Shown here in pieces: positions 11,204 to 29,292 of a stretch of DNA of 64,000 nt. The stretch covers positions 2,852,001 through 2,916,000 of the forward strand of contig JAESUZ010001712.1 in the NCBI GenBank assembly GCA_017311185.1, in the 5' to 3' direction. Both the position numbers and the translations under genes were made by a program. The DNA comes from Proteles cristata cristata. Lineage: Eukaryota > Chordata > Mammalia > Carnivora > Hyaenidae. Each line of letters starts with the position of its first letter. Position 1 is the first letter of the stretch. Under the pieces are notes generated by a model. The model saw only the letters and a program-made list of their open reading frames with translations, had not been told where the DNA came from and made no database searches.

Positions 11204-13071
11204 ACTTCTTACAGGATAGTTGTGGTCAGAAGGGACTTGCTGACTAAAGCCTACCCTCTGACTAAGTTGCACTAAACAGAATTTATGTGACCAACAGCTT
11301 TATACCTGTGATATAGGTAAACTAGTTACAAAGTGAAAAACACCTGGGCTGAATGAAGTTGAAACAAAAAACCAGTGACAATCATTGTGGAAAATATCTG
11401 AACATTCACCACAAGCCTCATGCCTCTAGATGGGTGCCAAGTTATTTAGAGGACTTATAGTAGTTACATTTATTTGCATAGTTGGGCACCTCTATCTTCA
11501 GCAATATTTCACAGATTGAAGTAGAGGCTATGCTTACAGGTGCAGACCTACAAAAGGCTTCTTATGTCAAGAGTGGAGGCTCTGACTCTAAGGCAACCTT
11601 TTGGAACATGCTCGGCCATGAGGTAATGAAAAGCTGGTAGATAATACCATATCAGTGGCTTGACCTCTTGGTTATTCTTGTGATCCCAGAGAAGTCACAA
11701 ATATCTGAAGAGGGGCTTGAATTTCTAATAAGGAAGACTAGACTAGTTCATACCTTTAAAGCACAAGTCACACAGGGGCAGTGAGAAATATAGTTCATGA
11801 CACAAGCCCTATTTTCTTATTAAACACCTCACAGTGTTCCTTGACCAAATGCTGGGAGATCCTAATAGATGGTTGGGAGATAGAGGACATTAGGATGACG
11901 GGCAGCATGATGAGGCCTCCTATCTTGACCAGGCTTCTGCAAGTCCTCATGGTAATGTGGGGGAGAGCTGGTTTCATAATGGGCATTTGCAATCTTATGC
12001 GAGGAAGAATGGAAGGTTGAACCCCAATTCCTCTCTTCGATCAATGGGAGACTAGGACTTAGAGGTGAAGTGATGAGACAGTTTAGGATAAATAACACAA
12101 GACTAAAATGCAGGCTTTCTGATCATTGTGCTCATTCTGTTATTTAGGAAAAATTCTAAGTGAAACACAAAGACTGTTTACATCTTGGTCTTCATTGCCC
12201 CATCTCAGCAGCAGAAGGGGAGGTAGTAGCTCTGGTCTCTCAGTGATCAATGACAAAAAAAAAATCTGAAATGAGTAAGACCAGATGCCAGAAGGCACAA
12301 GCCTACTAGGTACACAGTGTAAACAGTCTCACTCAAGACCCTCCCTTCCCTGCCTCCCTACCATAAAAGCTAGAATGCTACAAGTTATCTTTCTAGAGTC
12401 CCTTGCAGCTAGGTGAGTCCATGAGAGATCTGGTGACTAAGACATGAGTTGAAGTTAGCTTGTTATTCTTCTTCCATTTCCTCTTTCTTCCTGACCAGAA
12501 TTAGAGTTTGATGCTGAAGGTACATCAGTCATTCTGAGGATGATGGAGCAGGACGAGAAAGAGCCTAGTCCCTTGCTGGCTTTCTAAGATGCTGTCTGAG
12601 CCCTGATTTGCTTAAACCTAGACTTTGTTTCACATGGGGTAAATAAGCTCCTCCTTTGCGTAAGTCCTCACTCATCAGGTTTTATAGTACTCGTGTAAAA
12701 CCTAATCCTAACTTATATCTCAATTTGTGAATCAAAAATGTCCGTAGCATATGGCAAATGTATGCTAAAATAAATTTCAGTAGAGTAAGTTCACCTGCTC
12801 AATGAGCTAACTGAGAAAGCTGGTATGAGTTACCAAGGGGCCCAATTGAAGAGTAAGAAGACTGTCTAGATGTGAAATGCTGAGTTTGTATGGAGTGGTT
12901 TTGAAGGCCCAGAATGTGACCTGTGTATGTGCCTAACTCTCCAGCATTAATTAATCAAGGCACCATGATTCGGGGATGTCATTACTATATTTGGGGCAAT
13001 CTATCCTAGTTTATCTCCTAAAAATAAAATAAAATGGCCATCAAAGGGTATAGGAAAGGAAGTACCAGGTT
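11204..13071. other. Intergenic DNA, no gene recognised
   Basis: No coding evidence. About 12360-12700 reads like an old interspersed repeat ('gtcccttgcagctaggtgagtccatgagag') that I cannot classify. Confidence 0.35.
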
Positions 13072-13088
13072 AAAAACATGCCTGCAAA

Positions 13089-14217
13089 AAACCTCTTTGA
13101 CCTTGGCCGCAGCAACTTCTTACTCAACACGTCTCTGGAGGCAAGGGAAACAAAAGCAAAAATGAACTATTCGAACCTTATCAAAATAAAAATCTTCTGC
13201 ACAGCAAAGGAAACAATCAGCAAAACTAAAAGGCAGAATGGGAGAAGATACTTGCAAACAACATATCAGATAAAGGGTTAGTATCCAAAATCTATAAAGA
13301 ACTTATCAAACTCAACACCCCAAAAACAAATAATCCAGTGAAGAAATGGGCAAAAGACATGAATAGACCCTTCTCCAAAGAAGACATCCAGATGGCCAAC
13401 TGACACATAAAAACATGCTCAACATCACCCATCATCAGGGAAATACATATCAAAGTTACAATGAGATACCACCTCACACCTGTCAGATTGGCTAACATTA
13501 ACAACTCAGGCAACAACAGATGCTGGTGAGGATGCAGAAAAAGAGGATCTTTTTTTGCGTTACTGGTGGGAATGCAAACTGGTGCAGCCACTCTGGAAAA
13601 CAGTATGGAGGTTTCTCAAAAAATTAAAAATATAACTATCCTATGACTCAGCAACTGCACCACTAGATATTTCTCCAAAAGATACAGGTATGCTATTTTG
13701 AAAGGGCACATGCACCCCAATGTTTATAGAAGCATTGTCGGCAATAGCCAAAGTATGGAAAGAGCCCAAATGTCCAATGAGGGATGAATGGATAAAGAAG
13801 GTGTGGTGTGGTGTGTGTGTGTAATGGAATATTACTTGGCGGTCAAAAAGAAGGAAATCTTGCCATTTGCAACTGTGTGGATGAAACTAGCGGTATTAGG
13901 CTAAGCAAAATTAGTCAGTCTGAGAAAGACAAATATCATATGACTTCACTCATATGAGGACTTTAAGATATAAAACAGATGGATGTAAGGGAAGGGAAGC
14001 AAAAATAAAATAAAAACAGGGAGGGGGACAAAACATAAGAGACTCAAATATGGAGAACAAACGGGGTTACTGAAGGGGTTGTGGGAGGCGGGATGGGCTT
14101 AATGGGTAAGGAGCATTAAGGAATCTACTCCTGAAATCATTGCCGCACTATATGCTAACTAACTTGGATATAAATTTGAAAATAAATTTTTTGAAAAGTA
14201 AAAAAAAAAACAAAACA
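13089..14217 (+). mobile_element. 5'-truncated felid L1, 3' end (ORF2 C-terminus, 3' UTR, poly(A))
   Basis: The first part encodes the C-terminal part of L1 ORF2: the segment at 13089-13240 reads 'DLGRSNFLLNTS' then 'ARETKAKMNY' and '[14 protein letters not shown]'. A frameshift near 13235 and later stops break the frame. The 3' UTR follows ('gacaaaacataagagactc', 'gaatctactcctgaaatcattg') and ends in an A-rich tail. A perfect 17-bp target-site duplication, AAAAACATGCCTGCAAA, flanks it (13072-13088 and 14218-14234). The site reads TT/AAAA, the preferred L1 endonuclease cut. It is a dead, 5'-truncated retrotransposition product. Confidence 0.96.
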
Positions 14218-14234
14218 AAAAACATGCCTGCAAA

Positions 14235-15330
14235 CCACACTGCCCCAGGAATGTCGTCACAGTGAGGCCTGAAGTTAGCCTGCGGCTTGTTGGAAGGAAA
14301 GAAGATAAAACAGAGGTGTCAAGTTCAAGCCTTAGAATGAAGTTAGAGAACTTTGGTTTTTTGGTCTAATTTCATCCCACTGGAGATAATTATCTTATGA
14401 GGTAATGGTATTAGCTGCAGCACTGAAGTTTAAGAATAATGTTCTCCTGGGTAATATGCCATGGGTTTCTGAGTCAGAGAGGTCCTCTAAAGATTTGGTA
14501 AGAAGAGCTGAAGGTACATACAGTGTGTCTTTCATTCAATTATTTCTGAAGGGCCTCTCACTTAGTTCATTTAAATGATCTCCACTAGCACCCAACAGGA
14601 GAAAAAAAATTATTTGAATTGAAAAACAGATTTTAAACAATTAAAATAATTGTTTCCAAATATAAAATTAGGCACTATCTTAATTTCTCAAATAAAAAAA
14701 AAAGAGCAAGAAAGAAATAATTAGGAATATCATGTATTGACATTCCTGGAAAAGCTTGCAAATGGATCCATTCTTAAGATGTCAAAATATATTTATAAAG
14801 CCTAAGTCATTACTTCCCAATTATGCAAAACCTTCAGAAGTCCATAAGGGGAAAAGTTATATTTCACCATTTGAACTTTAAAGTTATTTGAAGATGAAAA
14901 CAGTTTTCCTTGAACTAACACTGAAACAATTAGACCCATTGGTATTTTGAAAAACACTTCTGGTGAGCTCATCAGAGTTTGGAAGGTCTCTGAAAATAGC
15001 CTTTCCCTAACTTCTATCTGCTTCATAGAAACAACAGAATTCTCTAGCCTTCTTTGGGGGTCCATTCAGTAACCGGCTTTGCCTTGTGACTCAGGTTTCA
15101 CTTTCCTTGGGTTCCAGTCCTACCATGGAGCAAGCCACAAAGAGCTCAGTACTTTGGCCACAAACATAGCTTTTCAATTTGGAAAGACAGTGTCTTTCAT
15201 TCTGTCCTGAGGCCAAATGGAGAGACTGAAAATTTAAGCAGGCATATTCCTCTGCTTAGCCCCAGGTACATCTGATCCACTCTTACAGTAGGAACCCCTG
15301 TACATCATCTGTAAAAGCACACCCCTCTTC
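14235..15330. other. Intergenic DNA, no gene recognised
   Basis: AT-rich in part (14590-14720). Nothing coding or clearly repetitive is recognised. Confidence 0.35.
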
Positions 15331-15640
15331 AGGGAAACACACCCTCTCACACGCTATTAATTGACACAGTTCTTGGGAAGGCAATTTGATAAGAGTTACC
15401 GACATTGCAAATGCATGCTTGCTTTGACCAAGAAATTCCATTTCCAGGACTTCAACATGAGCAAAGACAGATGTGCAAAGTTACTTATTGCTATAGTTTT
15501 TATAATAGGAGGAGACAGGGGGGTGGGTGTGGAGAGTTCATTAAGGAATGACAAAGTAAACAAGTTACTGTCTTTGAAAGGATGTCAATATGTCTGGATG
15601 CAACGTGAGTTAGGGTGGAAATCTAACAAACATGAGAAGC
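15330..15640 (+). mobile_element. Ancient L1M-type 3' end fragment
   Basis: 'ggaaggcaatttgataag', 'ttgaccaagaaattccatttccagga', 'gatgtgcaaagttacttattgc' and 'ggatgtcaatatgtctg' follow the order of the 3' ORF2 region of old L1 families. The 106-codon open frame overlapping this (15361-15681) does not read as a protein I know. Confidence 0.5.
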
Positions 15641-18240
15641 TGGTCCATAAATCAAAGCCATCCTGGCTCTTGTTGACATAACTGAGCTGCAGAATTAATT
15701 TTCAGTAGAGGTGCCTTATTGTTGGCCTTCTTATTTTGTAAGACTATAAATTTTCTTCATGATTTTAGACAACTGAAATGGAATTCTCTATTACTTTCAG
15801 AATGTATTAGTAATACGTTCTCCCTTACTTTTGAACCATTTCAAGAGAGTGTCCATTGAGAAGGAAGGTTCAGGGAAATGCTTTGAGATGACATCCCTGG
15901 TAGTAAGTTGAGGGAGTTCTATGGCTCTTTACAGACCTTTACACTATGATACCCCAGTCACCATTCCAATAGCTTATATCTCTGAGAGTGATGCCCCATG
16001 GTTCCCACAGGACCATTCTCTGTCAGTTTAAATGGACCCATGGAAGAAGCTGAATGAGGGAAATGCCTCATGGAGACCTGTGTTTCCCATCTCTGAGACT
16101 CAAGAGACCCAATCTGTGGTAGCAAGATCTTTAACTTAGCACTGTTTCTCCCATGGTCTTGCAGGTGGTCAGAGTTCTTATTTCAGGTCTCAAAGCTGTT
16201 CCAGTTGTTTCATGCAGAAAAGGATTTATTAAAGACTCTTTGGGACTAAGTGTTAAAACAGTAGACCCTGGGTTGAACTTCCAGAAACAACTCCCTCTAA
16301 AAACCTCACCACAGAACCAGCCCACCAAGGGCACTGCTACCTTTGCCTCAGTTAGGAAGCTCCAGAATCTGGAATCTTCCGTCAGAGCCATCTGCTCCAG
16401 ACCACACTGCTTCCACCTCTGTTTGGGTTACAAACAGGATATTCACAGCCTGTTTCTCTCCTCTCATAACTTAGTTCCTTCATAACTCAGGGTTATTTAA
16501 AACTTTTTATGTTTAATAATATACGTGGAGAATATAGGATATCTCAGTGTTACAACTCAATTTTGAATCAAGCTCTCAAGCAACAGGATTGGAGCTAATA
16601 ACATCTGCGCCCTAGGAGCAAGCGAAGCTAGGAAACAGATGGCCACATTTAAAGCCTCTGGAGTCCTGGGAGGCTGGAAGTGTCCTGCAATGGATCTTTA
16701 GGGACATCCAATTTACAATATCTACATCCTCTAAAATGGAAACGTTCCATCCTCACACCAGAAAGTGAACATTCTTCAAACCCAACCCTGTCTGAACTGA
16801 AGATAAGACTCCTCAATAAGCCTAGCAGGTAGTCGGTGCTATTGCCTGGGAAGCAGTCATTCTACACAGCATTTTAACCACATACATGATAGGAAGTCAA
16901 TGTCTTCCTAGAAAGTCTGCCTTCAATGTGGTGAAAAGTGCTGGTCATTCCCCATGATCACATTTAAGGTTGCTTTCTCAATGAAGTAAGTATTCTGCTC
17001 TTCTGGGTTCTTGTGACTAGAAGCATGGGACTGGAGCTAATAATTGTAAGAAATTAAAATAACAAAAGTATGACCGTTCATAAAAACACAAAGCCACTCT
17101 CAACTCGGCACTATGGTACTGTTTTGGAATCTTCAGTACATGCCTGCACATGCAAAGTGGAGGAGAGAATTACAGCTATTGTCAGAATACTTTCAAATTA
17201 AAACAAAATGATATTTTCCTGCAATTATCTGGATGTTTCAGATAAATTCTGGGGTAATTTTGGTCCAAAAAAATCTTCATAATTGAGTTCTCTCATACGT
17301 GTACTTCTAGACAGACACTGCTAAAAATGTTCCACAATCAAAGTAGTGCTGTCAGTGAACCCTGTTTTCAGCTTCACAGAGAAGCTGGGAAAGAACGTAC
17401 AAGATCAAGAAATTTCTCTCCAGTGTAACAAAGTGCACAAAAAAAAAATTAGAATAGCTAAAAAAAAAAAAACCAGAAAACAACCAAACTAGGGATCACA
17501 GTCTCCTAATGTAAGTTTAAAAATATCATCTACAGAGAGAACATTCCAGAAATTGGCTGTAGTTTCTACTTGACTCCTTCACAAGCAGTACAATGAACAG
17601 AAATGTGAAGACATAAAGTTCTGAAAAAGTGGATAATCCCAATTCGGAGGGAGGTAGGGAGACGGCGTGAGGGATGGGATTTGGAAAGGAAGCCAAAAGA
17701 AAAGTGTCAGGAGGGTCTTTAAACAATCATTTTTCTCTACCATGAGAGAAAAATAGCTGTTCGTATAACAGAGCTGGGAAGAACTGCTAAGAACTGGCAT
17801 TCTCTGTTTATTTGTTTTACTACCAGGGAGAAACACAGAATATAAACAGGGAAGGGACAAATGTGATGAACTCCTACTTTGCCTGTTTTTCCATGCCTTT
17901 CCACATATATTCCAGAGGGAAGTAGGAGAGAGACAGGCAGGAAGAGCAGGGAGGAAATTATTGCCTAAAGCAGCTTGTCTTTGAGAGAAGAGGAGGGTTT
18001 GGGTTCACTTGGAATCTGCTGAACAATCTGAACGAGGTGTAGTACTATTCAGGTTATCTCTTTCATCATGACTGAACGTTGGTAGTTTATGGTTTTTGAG
18101 AAATTACTCCATTTAATCTAAATTGTTTAATTTTTATTTGAGAGTTGTTTATGGCATTGCTTATTATCCTTTTATTCAAGTTGCTTATTATCCTTTTAAT
18201 GTCTATGAGGCTTGTAATGATTTTCCCTCCTTCAGTTTTG
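15641..18240. other. Intergenic DNA, no gene recognised
   Basis: Opposed open frames of about 86-110 codons at 16131-16485 show no family features. The stretch near 16200-16480 may be an old unclassified interspersed repeat. Poly(A) runs occur at 17442-17475. Confidence 0.35.
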
Positions 18241-18255
18241 ATAATGGCAACTTGT

Positions 18256-18317
18256 TTCTTCCCTCTTCTTTCTCTCTCTCTCCTTCCTTCCTTCCTTCCT
18301 TCCTTCCTCTTTCTCTT
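18256..18317. repeat. Pyrimidine-rich (CT)n/(CCTT)n low-complexity tract
   Basis: Visible run of CT and CCTT repeats on the + strand. It produces spurious Ser/Phe/Leu-rich and Lys/Arg/Glu-rich open frames on the two strands. Confidence 0.9.
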
Positions 18318-18429
18318 ATACTCTTTGCTCTGTAAAATATATCTGGAATCCAACCATTTCTCACCTTTCCCCTGCTACCACCTTGGTCTTAGTGACCATG
18401 ACGTCTCTACTGGGTTAGTCTACTAGCCT

Positions 18430-18900
18430 CCACACAGGCCTCCCTACATCCAGTCACACTGCTCATCAGGTTCTCAACACAGCAGTGAGAGTGACTCTTA
18501 AAAATATAGGTCAGATCATATCACTTCTCTGCTTCAGAAGCTGCAATGACTCTCCACTTATGTAAGCACCAAAAATATGTACACAGTCCTATCAACCTCT
18601 CTTCTTCCACTCCTCTCTGACCTCGCACACTATACTCTTCCTCTCCCACTTGGCTCCAGCCACAGTGGCTTCCTTGCTCCTCTTGGAAAATGCCAGGCTC
18701 ATACCTGCCCTAAGGGCTGTATGTCAGGTTTTCTTCTGCCCCTGATGCTCTGCCCTAGTTTTGGTTTGGTCCGGTTTGGTTTGGCTTATTCCCCCACGTT
18801 CTTCAAGTCTTTGCTCAGTGTCACCTTTTCAATGAGACCTGATCTGACCACCTGTGGTATCATAAATACATTTGGTCTTTGTTTCCAGTGCCTGGTCCAG
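18430..18900 (+). mobile_element. L2-like fragment
   Basis: 'ctcatcaggttctcaacacagcagtgagagtgactcttaaaaatataggtcagatcatatcacttctctgcttc' and 'ttcttcaagtctttgctcagtgtcaccttttcaatgagacctgatctgacca' are typical of the L2 3' region. The 156-codon open frame over it (18577-19047) is incidental. Confidence 0.6.
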
Positions 18901-19219
18901 AGTTCTGAAAACCTTTGTAATTTTTTGAGTGATAAGGGTTCTAGGAATATCTTTTGTTCTAATATTTGGTTGCTAATCCCGGTTCCGGACAAAAGAGCTT
19001 CTAAGAGTCTTGGACTGTCTGAAGTGAGAAGAGTAGCTGTTTGCTGACAGGAGGGCTGGCGGCTGGGGGGCCCTAGATAGTTTTGGAATGAGGACTGGTC
19101 ACCAGAAAACCAAGGCATGATTGGAACTTGGAACTTTCAGCCCCACTCCTCCATCTGCAAGGAGAAGAGAGGAGCTTAAGTTAATAATCTTTTAAGATCT
19201 AAATAGAAAGATATCCAAG

Positions 19220-19275
19220 ATATAGTATTAAATAATAAGATTAAGATTAAATAATAAGATTAATAATAAGATTAA
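19220..19275. repeat. Short tandem array of 'ataagattaa' units
   Basis: Several imperfect copies of an AT-rich unit (taataagattaa) occur back to back. Confidence 0.7.
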
Positions 19276-19545
19276 GGTGCTGAACAGAGTATGTTTATTT
19301 TGTTTATAAAAAAGGAAAAATAGAACATTTATTCAGTTTTGCTTTTATTTGCATAAAAAAGTCAGAAAAGAGGCATAAGAAATTAATAAAAATGTTTGCC
19401 TGGCTGAGAGGCAAGAAATAGCATAAATGTTGACACCAAAGAGATATGAGGAAACTTTTTGTGGTGATGCATATGTTCCCTGCCTTGACTGTGGTGATGA
19501 ACTCACAGAGTATATGTTTACGAGTATAACCGATAGAATGTTTTA

Positions 19546-19752
19546 TTTAAAGTTTTTAACATTTATTCATTCTTAAGAGAAAGAGCACGAGTCAGGGAGG
19601 AGCAGAGAGAGAGGGAGACACAGAATCTGAAGCAGGGTCCAGGCTCTGAGCTGTCACCACAGAACCTGATGTGGGGTTCGAACTCACTGACCGTGAGATC
19701 ATGACCTGAGCTGAAGCCAGATGCTCAACTGACTGAGCCACCCAGGCGCCCT
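19546..19752 (-). mobile_element. CAN-SINE, reverse orientation, older copy
   Basis: Ends with 'gagccacccaggcgccct' and starts with a T-rich tail complement. It is flanked by a 17-bp duplication with three mismatches (19529-19545 and 19753-19769), consistent with an older insertion. Confidence 0.92.
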
Positions 19753-20419
19753 ACCAATGGAATATTTTAAACAATTGAAGATGAGCAAATCTCACTTATA
19801 TCTCAGTAAAGTTGCTGAGGATACATATACACATAAATAAATAAATAAACTTGATCTCGAAACAAAGGAGAGATGGTTCAGAAACTAGAAGGGGATACTG
19901 GGGTGAGGGTTGTTTTGATTTTCAGGGGTTTAGGTTTTGCTTTGTGTCTTTCATGGAACAAACTCAAGCAGATTTATATGCTGTAGGTATATCTTTACAT
20001 GTATAAGCATAGAAAACTGTGGAAAAGAGAGGAGGCAGTTAATAGAGTTAAGACGAAGAGAAGAGATGGAATATTCAGAGCCCAAGGCCAGGGGGATAAG
20101 GAGGTAAGGATATATCTCTAAATGGTGAACCCTGAGAATAAGCTTAGGTTTGGATGTCAGTGACATTATTGTAAGCTAAATTAATCAGATGTTCACAGGC
20201 TTCTCCCCTCAAGAATGGTGCATTTCCTTTGAAGTAATTTCTTCCAAATTCAGTGACTCCTTCTAAGTTTTATCTGTGATACACTCTAAAAATAAGAACT
20301 ATTGAAAAGTGGACTGAGGTTTTCCTCTGATCAAGAAAGAGCTCTAAGTGTGAAGATGATGTTCTAACTTTACCAGACATTAAGTCCCCTGAAGCCACTC
20401 TGAGAGCCCTGATATTTGT

Positions 20420-20420
20420 T

Positions 20421-20451
<31 letters not shown>

Positions 20452-20667
20452 TATTTTTTATTTTTTTTATTTATTTCTAGGAGAGAGAGAGAGACAGTGT
20501 GAGCAGGGGAGGGTCAGAGAGAGAGGGAGTGACAGACCGAAACAGGCTCCAGGCTCTGAACTGGCAGTCAGCGCAGAGCCCGACGCGGGGCTCGAACCCA
20601 CGAACCGCGAGATCATGACCTGAGCGAAAGTCGGACGCTTAACCGACTAAGCCACCCAGGCGCCCCA
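20420..20667 (-). mobile_element. Young CAN-SINE with long T-rich tail complement, reverse orientation
   Basis: Carries the 'tatttatttctaggagagag' and 'ctggcagtcagcgcagagcccgacgcgggg' form and a poly(T)-rich stretch of about 60 bp. It is flanked by a perfect 19-bp duplication, TGAGAGCCCTGATATTTGT (20401-20419 and 20668-20686), and lies about 1.4 kb before the NPY transcription start. Confidence 0.97.
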
Positions 20668-20739
20668 TGAGAGCCCTGATATTTGTGTCCCTGTCATATG
20701 TTTATTCACTTAAGTGAAAGGGAAGTGGTGTTCAAAATT

Positions 20740-20741
<2 letters not shown>

Positions 20742-20800
<59 letters not shown>
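20742..20800. repeat. (CA)n microsatellite upstream of NPY
   Basis: About 29 uninterrupted AC dinucleotides, ending about 1.24 kb before the inferred NPY transcription start. Uninterrupted CA arrays of this length are usually polymorphic and can adopt Z-DNA. Confidence 0.97.
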
Positions 20801-20802
<2 letters not shown>

Positions 20803-21340
20803 GGCAGGAGAGCTCAGAGCTTGCCACACAGTAATTGATATTTAACTCAGTATGTCGGAAACAGGACAAAAACTAAGTGTCAGTTTAACAGAAATCACTT
20901 GTCATTTTAACATTAAAACAGCTTTAATTTCCTAACCATTTTACTTAAAAAGAGTCGGACTTCTAGGAGCCTTCATTCAGGGAACTTTTAGGACATAAAA
21001 TCCTGATCCTGTAAAAATGGTTTCTTCACCTTTCACATTCATTCAACAAGTTTAATGTGATGTGCAAACTAATGGTGATCTCCTTTCTTTTTTAAAACCT
21101 GTTTGATTTCAATGAGAACCCACATTCTCAGTCAACGTTAATGAACTTGTTTGTAACTATCCAAGGGCTAACAAAAGAGAAATTCCTATTCATTTAATTA
21201 CCCGGTAGCTTTGGATCAGAATTTTTCGTTCGATAGCGCTTCAATGGGTCTCCAGACGGTCAAAACGCCGCTCTTCCCCAGCAAAGTGCCCAAGTGGGTT
21301 CACCGTGTCCCCTTTCTGAGGTCTTTTCAGTCGTCACACT
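20801..21340. other. NPY upstream region
   Basis: Non-repetitive sequence between the CA repeat and the CpG island. A TTAATTA homeodomain-type motif lies at 21194-21200, about 840 bp before the start site. I see no gene here. Confidence 0.4.
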
Positions 21341-21896
21341 CAGGGTCCTAAGGAGCCGGGCTCCTAGCGTTTGAGGGAGTACTTGGAGTGGGCTGATGCC
21401 CTCTAAACACGAGCTGGGGAAAGGGGCCGAAGCCCAGGAAGCCCATTCTCAGACGCTGGGAGGAGGAGGGGGCCTTTCGGGAGCCACTGAACTCGGGACT
21501 TCGAGCAGGCGTCCCGGACCTGCTTTCCGCGCGGGAAGATCCGCACCCCAAGTTGTCTCTGCTCGAAAGCGCGCAGAATTGTGCTCCGCGCCGCTTCCGC
21601 GCGGGTGCGGGAGATGCTCCATCAAGTAGAGGGTTCACGTCCTCCCTACCCCGGCGCCCACCGAGTTGCGGTCCCGGTGCCAGGCGACAAAGACGATCTG
21701 AGCCGCTCCCGTCTCTGGCAGGACTAGACGGGGTGTGAAGGAAAGCCGGGTTTGGGCGCCGCCGGAGGGCAGAGACTCGGACTTCGGGGTGGTTCCGTAC
21801 GCACGCTCGCGCTTCTCCAGACCCCCCGCCCGGGGCAGGGCCTGGGGTCGGGGAGTTGGGGTGTGGGTGGCTGCAGGAGCCGCCGCTCGTGCGATA

Positions 21897-21904
21897 TGGC
21901 GTCA
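21897..21904 (+). promoter_or_regulatory. NPY: CRE/AP-1-like site (TGGCGTCA)
   Basis: One base off the palindromic cAMP-response element TGACGTCA, about 135-140 bp before the inferred transcription start. NPY transcription is known to respond to cAMP and growth-factor signalling. That this particular site acts in that response is inference. Confidence 0.35.
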
Positions 21905-22007
21905 GCCCCCTCCCCTGTCCCCCGCCACTCGGGGGCGGGAAGTGGCGGGGTGGGAGTCGCCCGAACGTGATTGCTTGAGGCCCCTCCTGCCGAGGCGAGG
22001 GAGCTCC

Positions 22008-22014
22008 ATAAAAG
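22008..22014 (+). promoter_or_regulatory. NPY: NPY TATA box (ATAAAAG)
   Basis: ATAAAAG lies 31 bp before the inferred start of exon 1 at about 22039, the normal spacing for a TATA-directed start. It is the only good TATA motif in the GC-rich promoter. Confidence 0.85.
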
Positions 22015-22038
22015 AGGGTGCTGCGACCCGCTCTCCAC

Positions 22039-22124
22039 ACCCGGTCCGCTGGCTCTCAGCCCTCGGAGAGGCGCCCCGGACTGTCCAGCCCTCGCCACTC
22101 AGCCACGCCCGCCTGCCCGCCACC
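22039..22124 (+). other. NPY: NPY exon 1 (5' untranslated)
   Basis: About 86 nt of leader, beginning 'acccggtccgctggctctca', which resembles the start of the human NPY mRNA as I remember it. It ends CACC/GTGAGT, a strong donor. It contains no ATG, so no upstream open reading frame precedes the NPY start. The 5' end is inferred from the TATA spacing and this resemblance; the 3' end is fixed by the donor. Intron 1 (22125-23020, 896 bp) follows. Confidence 0.85.
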
Positions 22125-23020
22125 GTGAGTGCCGCGACCCGCTCGGCTTGGGGCGGGAGCTGGGGGACGCGCCGGCTCACCCCCCGGGGCGCTCTGGGGC
22201 CGCGGGAGGGTCGCGCCCGGCTCCCCAGCCCCTGCGCGCAGAGCCCGGTCCTCTGCTGCCCCGACGCGCCGTGGCCTCTCGAGGAGGCTAAATTCCACTT
22301 GTTCCCTCTGGTCCTTTCCGACTGCACATCCGCCCTGCTCCCCGACCTCCGGGCCGCGGGGCCCCTCTGGGTTATCTTTTGGAGGATATGGAGGGCAACG
22401 CGACCCCCAGCCCCGTTTCCTCGGGAGGTCGTCGCCTGGAAGGAGGTTTCCCCGGAGTTTGGAAGCTCCGTGCCGCCTTCCAAATCGGGTCTGAGACTGC
22501 CTGCCCTGCCGGGGAGTTCTCTTCCCTCTCTCCCAAATTGTCACCCGGAAGGCATCGCAGCCCTACCCGCCCATCTCCTGCAGCAAAGACAGACCAAAAG
22601 TATGGGAGAAGAAACTTTTCTCCTCCGGCAGGGCTTGGGGAAGAGGGTAGGAAAGTGACAATTCCTCAGCCCACGGGAAGGAACTTCTACGTGTGTTTGT
22701 AAAGTATCTAAACTGGCTCAGGCGGGCTCTGGCCTCCGCCCCGCGCCTCCGCGTGCGTGGCTCTTCGGCCCAGCGACTGGGACCGAATTTGCGCGGACTT
22801 TCCACATGGAGCAGAGGGGTTTGGCGGGGCAGATGGTGCCTTTAGTAGGCAGCGTGGTGCTTGCCACCACCCGCTTCCCTCTGAAGGGCTGGGTGGAGCG
22901 CGGGTGAGGGTCTCGAGTGGTAGCGGGGGGAGTGAGTGACGAGGAAGACACAGAAGGCAGGTTCAAGCTGTGCATCCTTCCAAACCCCCTTATTCTCCGC
23001 TTTGCCTTCTGTGCCCGCAG

Positions 23021-29267
<6,247 letters not shown>

Positions 29268-29292
<25 letters not shown>

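Noticed and set aside
13078..13281. 67-codon open frame
   Set aside because: Its first codons come from the target-site duplication and the rest is the truncated L1 ORF2 end, followed by a frameshift.
16131..16485. Overlapping open frames of 86 and 110 codons on opposite strands
   Set aside because: No recognisable family, no splice context, and they overlap each other. Probably incidental or old repeat.
18577..19047. 156-codon open frame
   Set aside because: It overlays an L2-like repeat. Composition is low-information and there is no start context or domain.
1..22000. Neighbouring genes known near NPY in mammals (for example STK31 or MPP6/PALS2)
   Set aside because: No exon of either is recognisable. 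In human these lie far from NPY, so their absence in 64 kb is expected.
21348..22702. Many long open frames on both strands (up to 307 codons at 21735-22658, 230 codons at 21348-22040 on the minus strand)
   Set aside because: They lie in the NPY CpG island, where GC-rich sequence has few stops. They overlap each other and the TATA box, exon 1 and intron 1, are Pro/Arg/Gly-rich, and show no domain.
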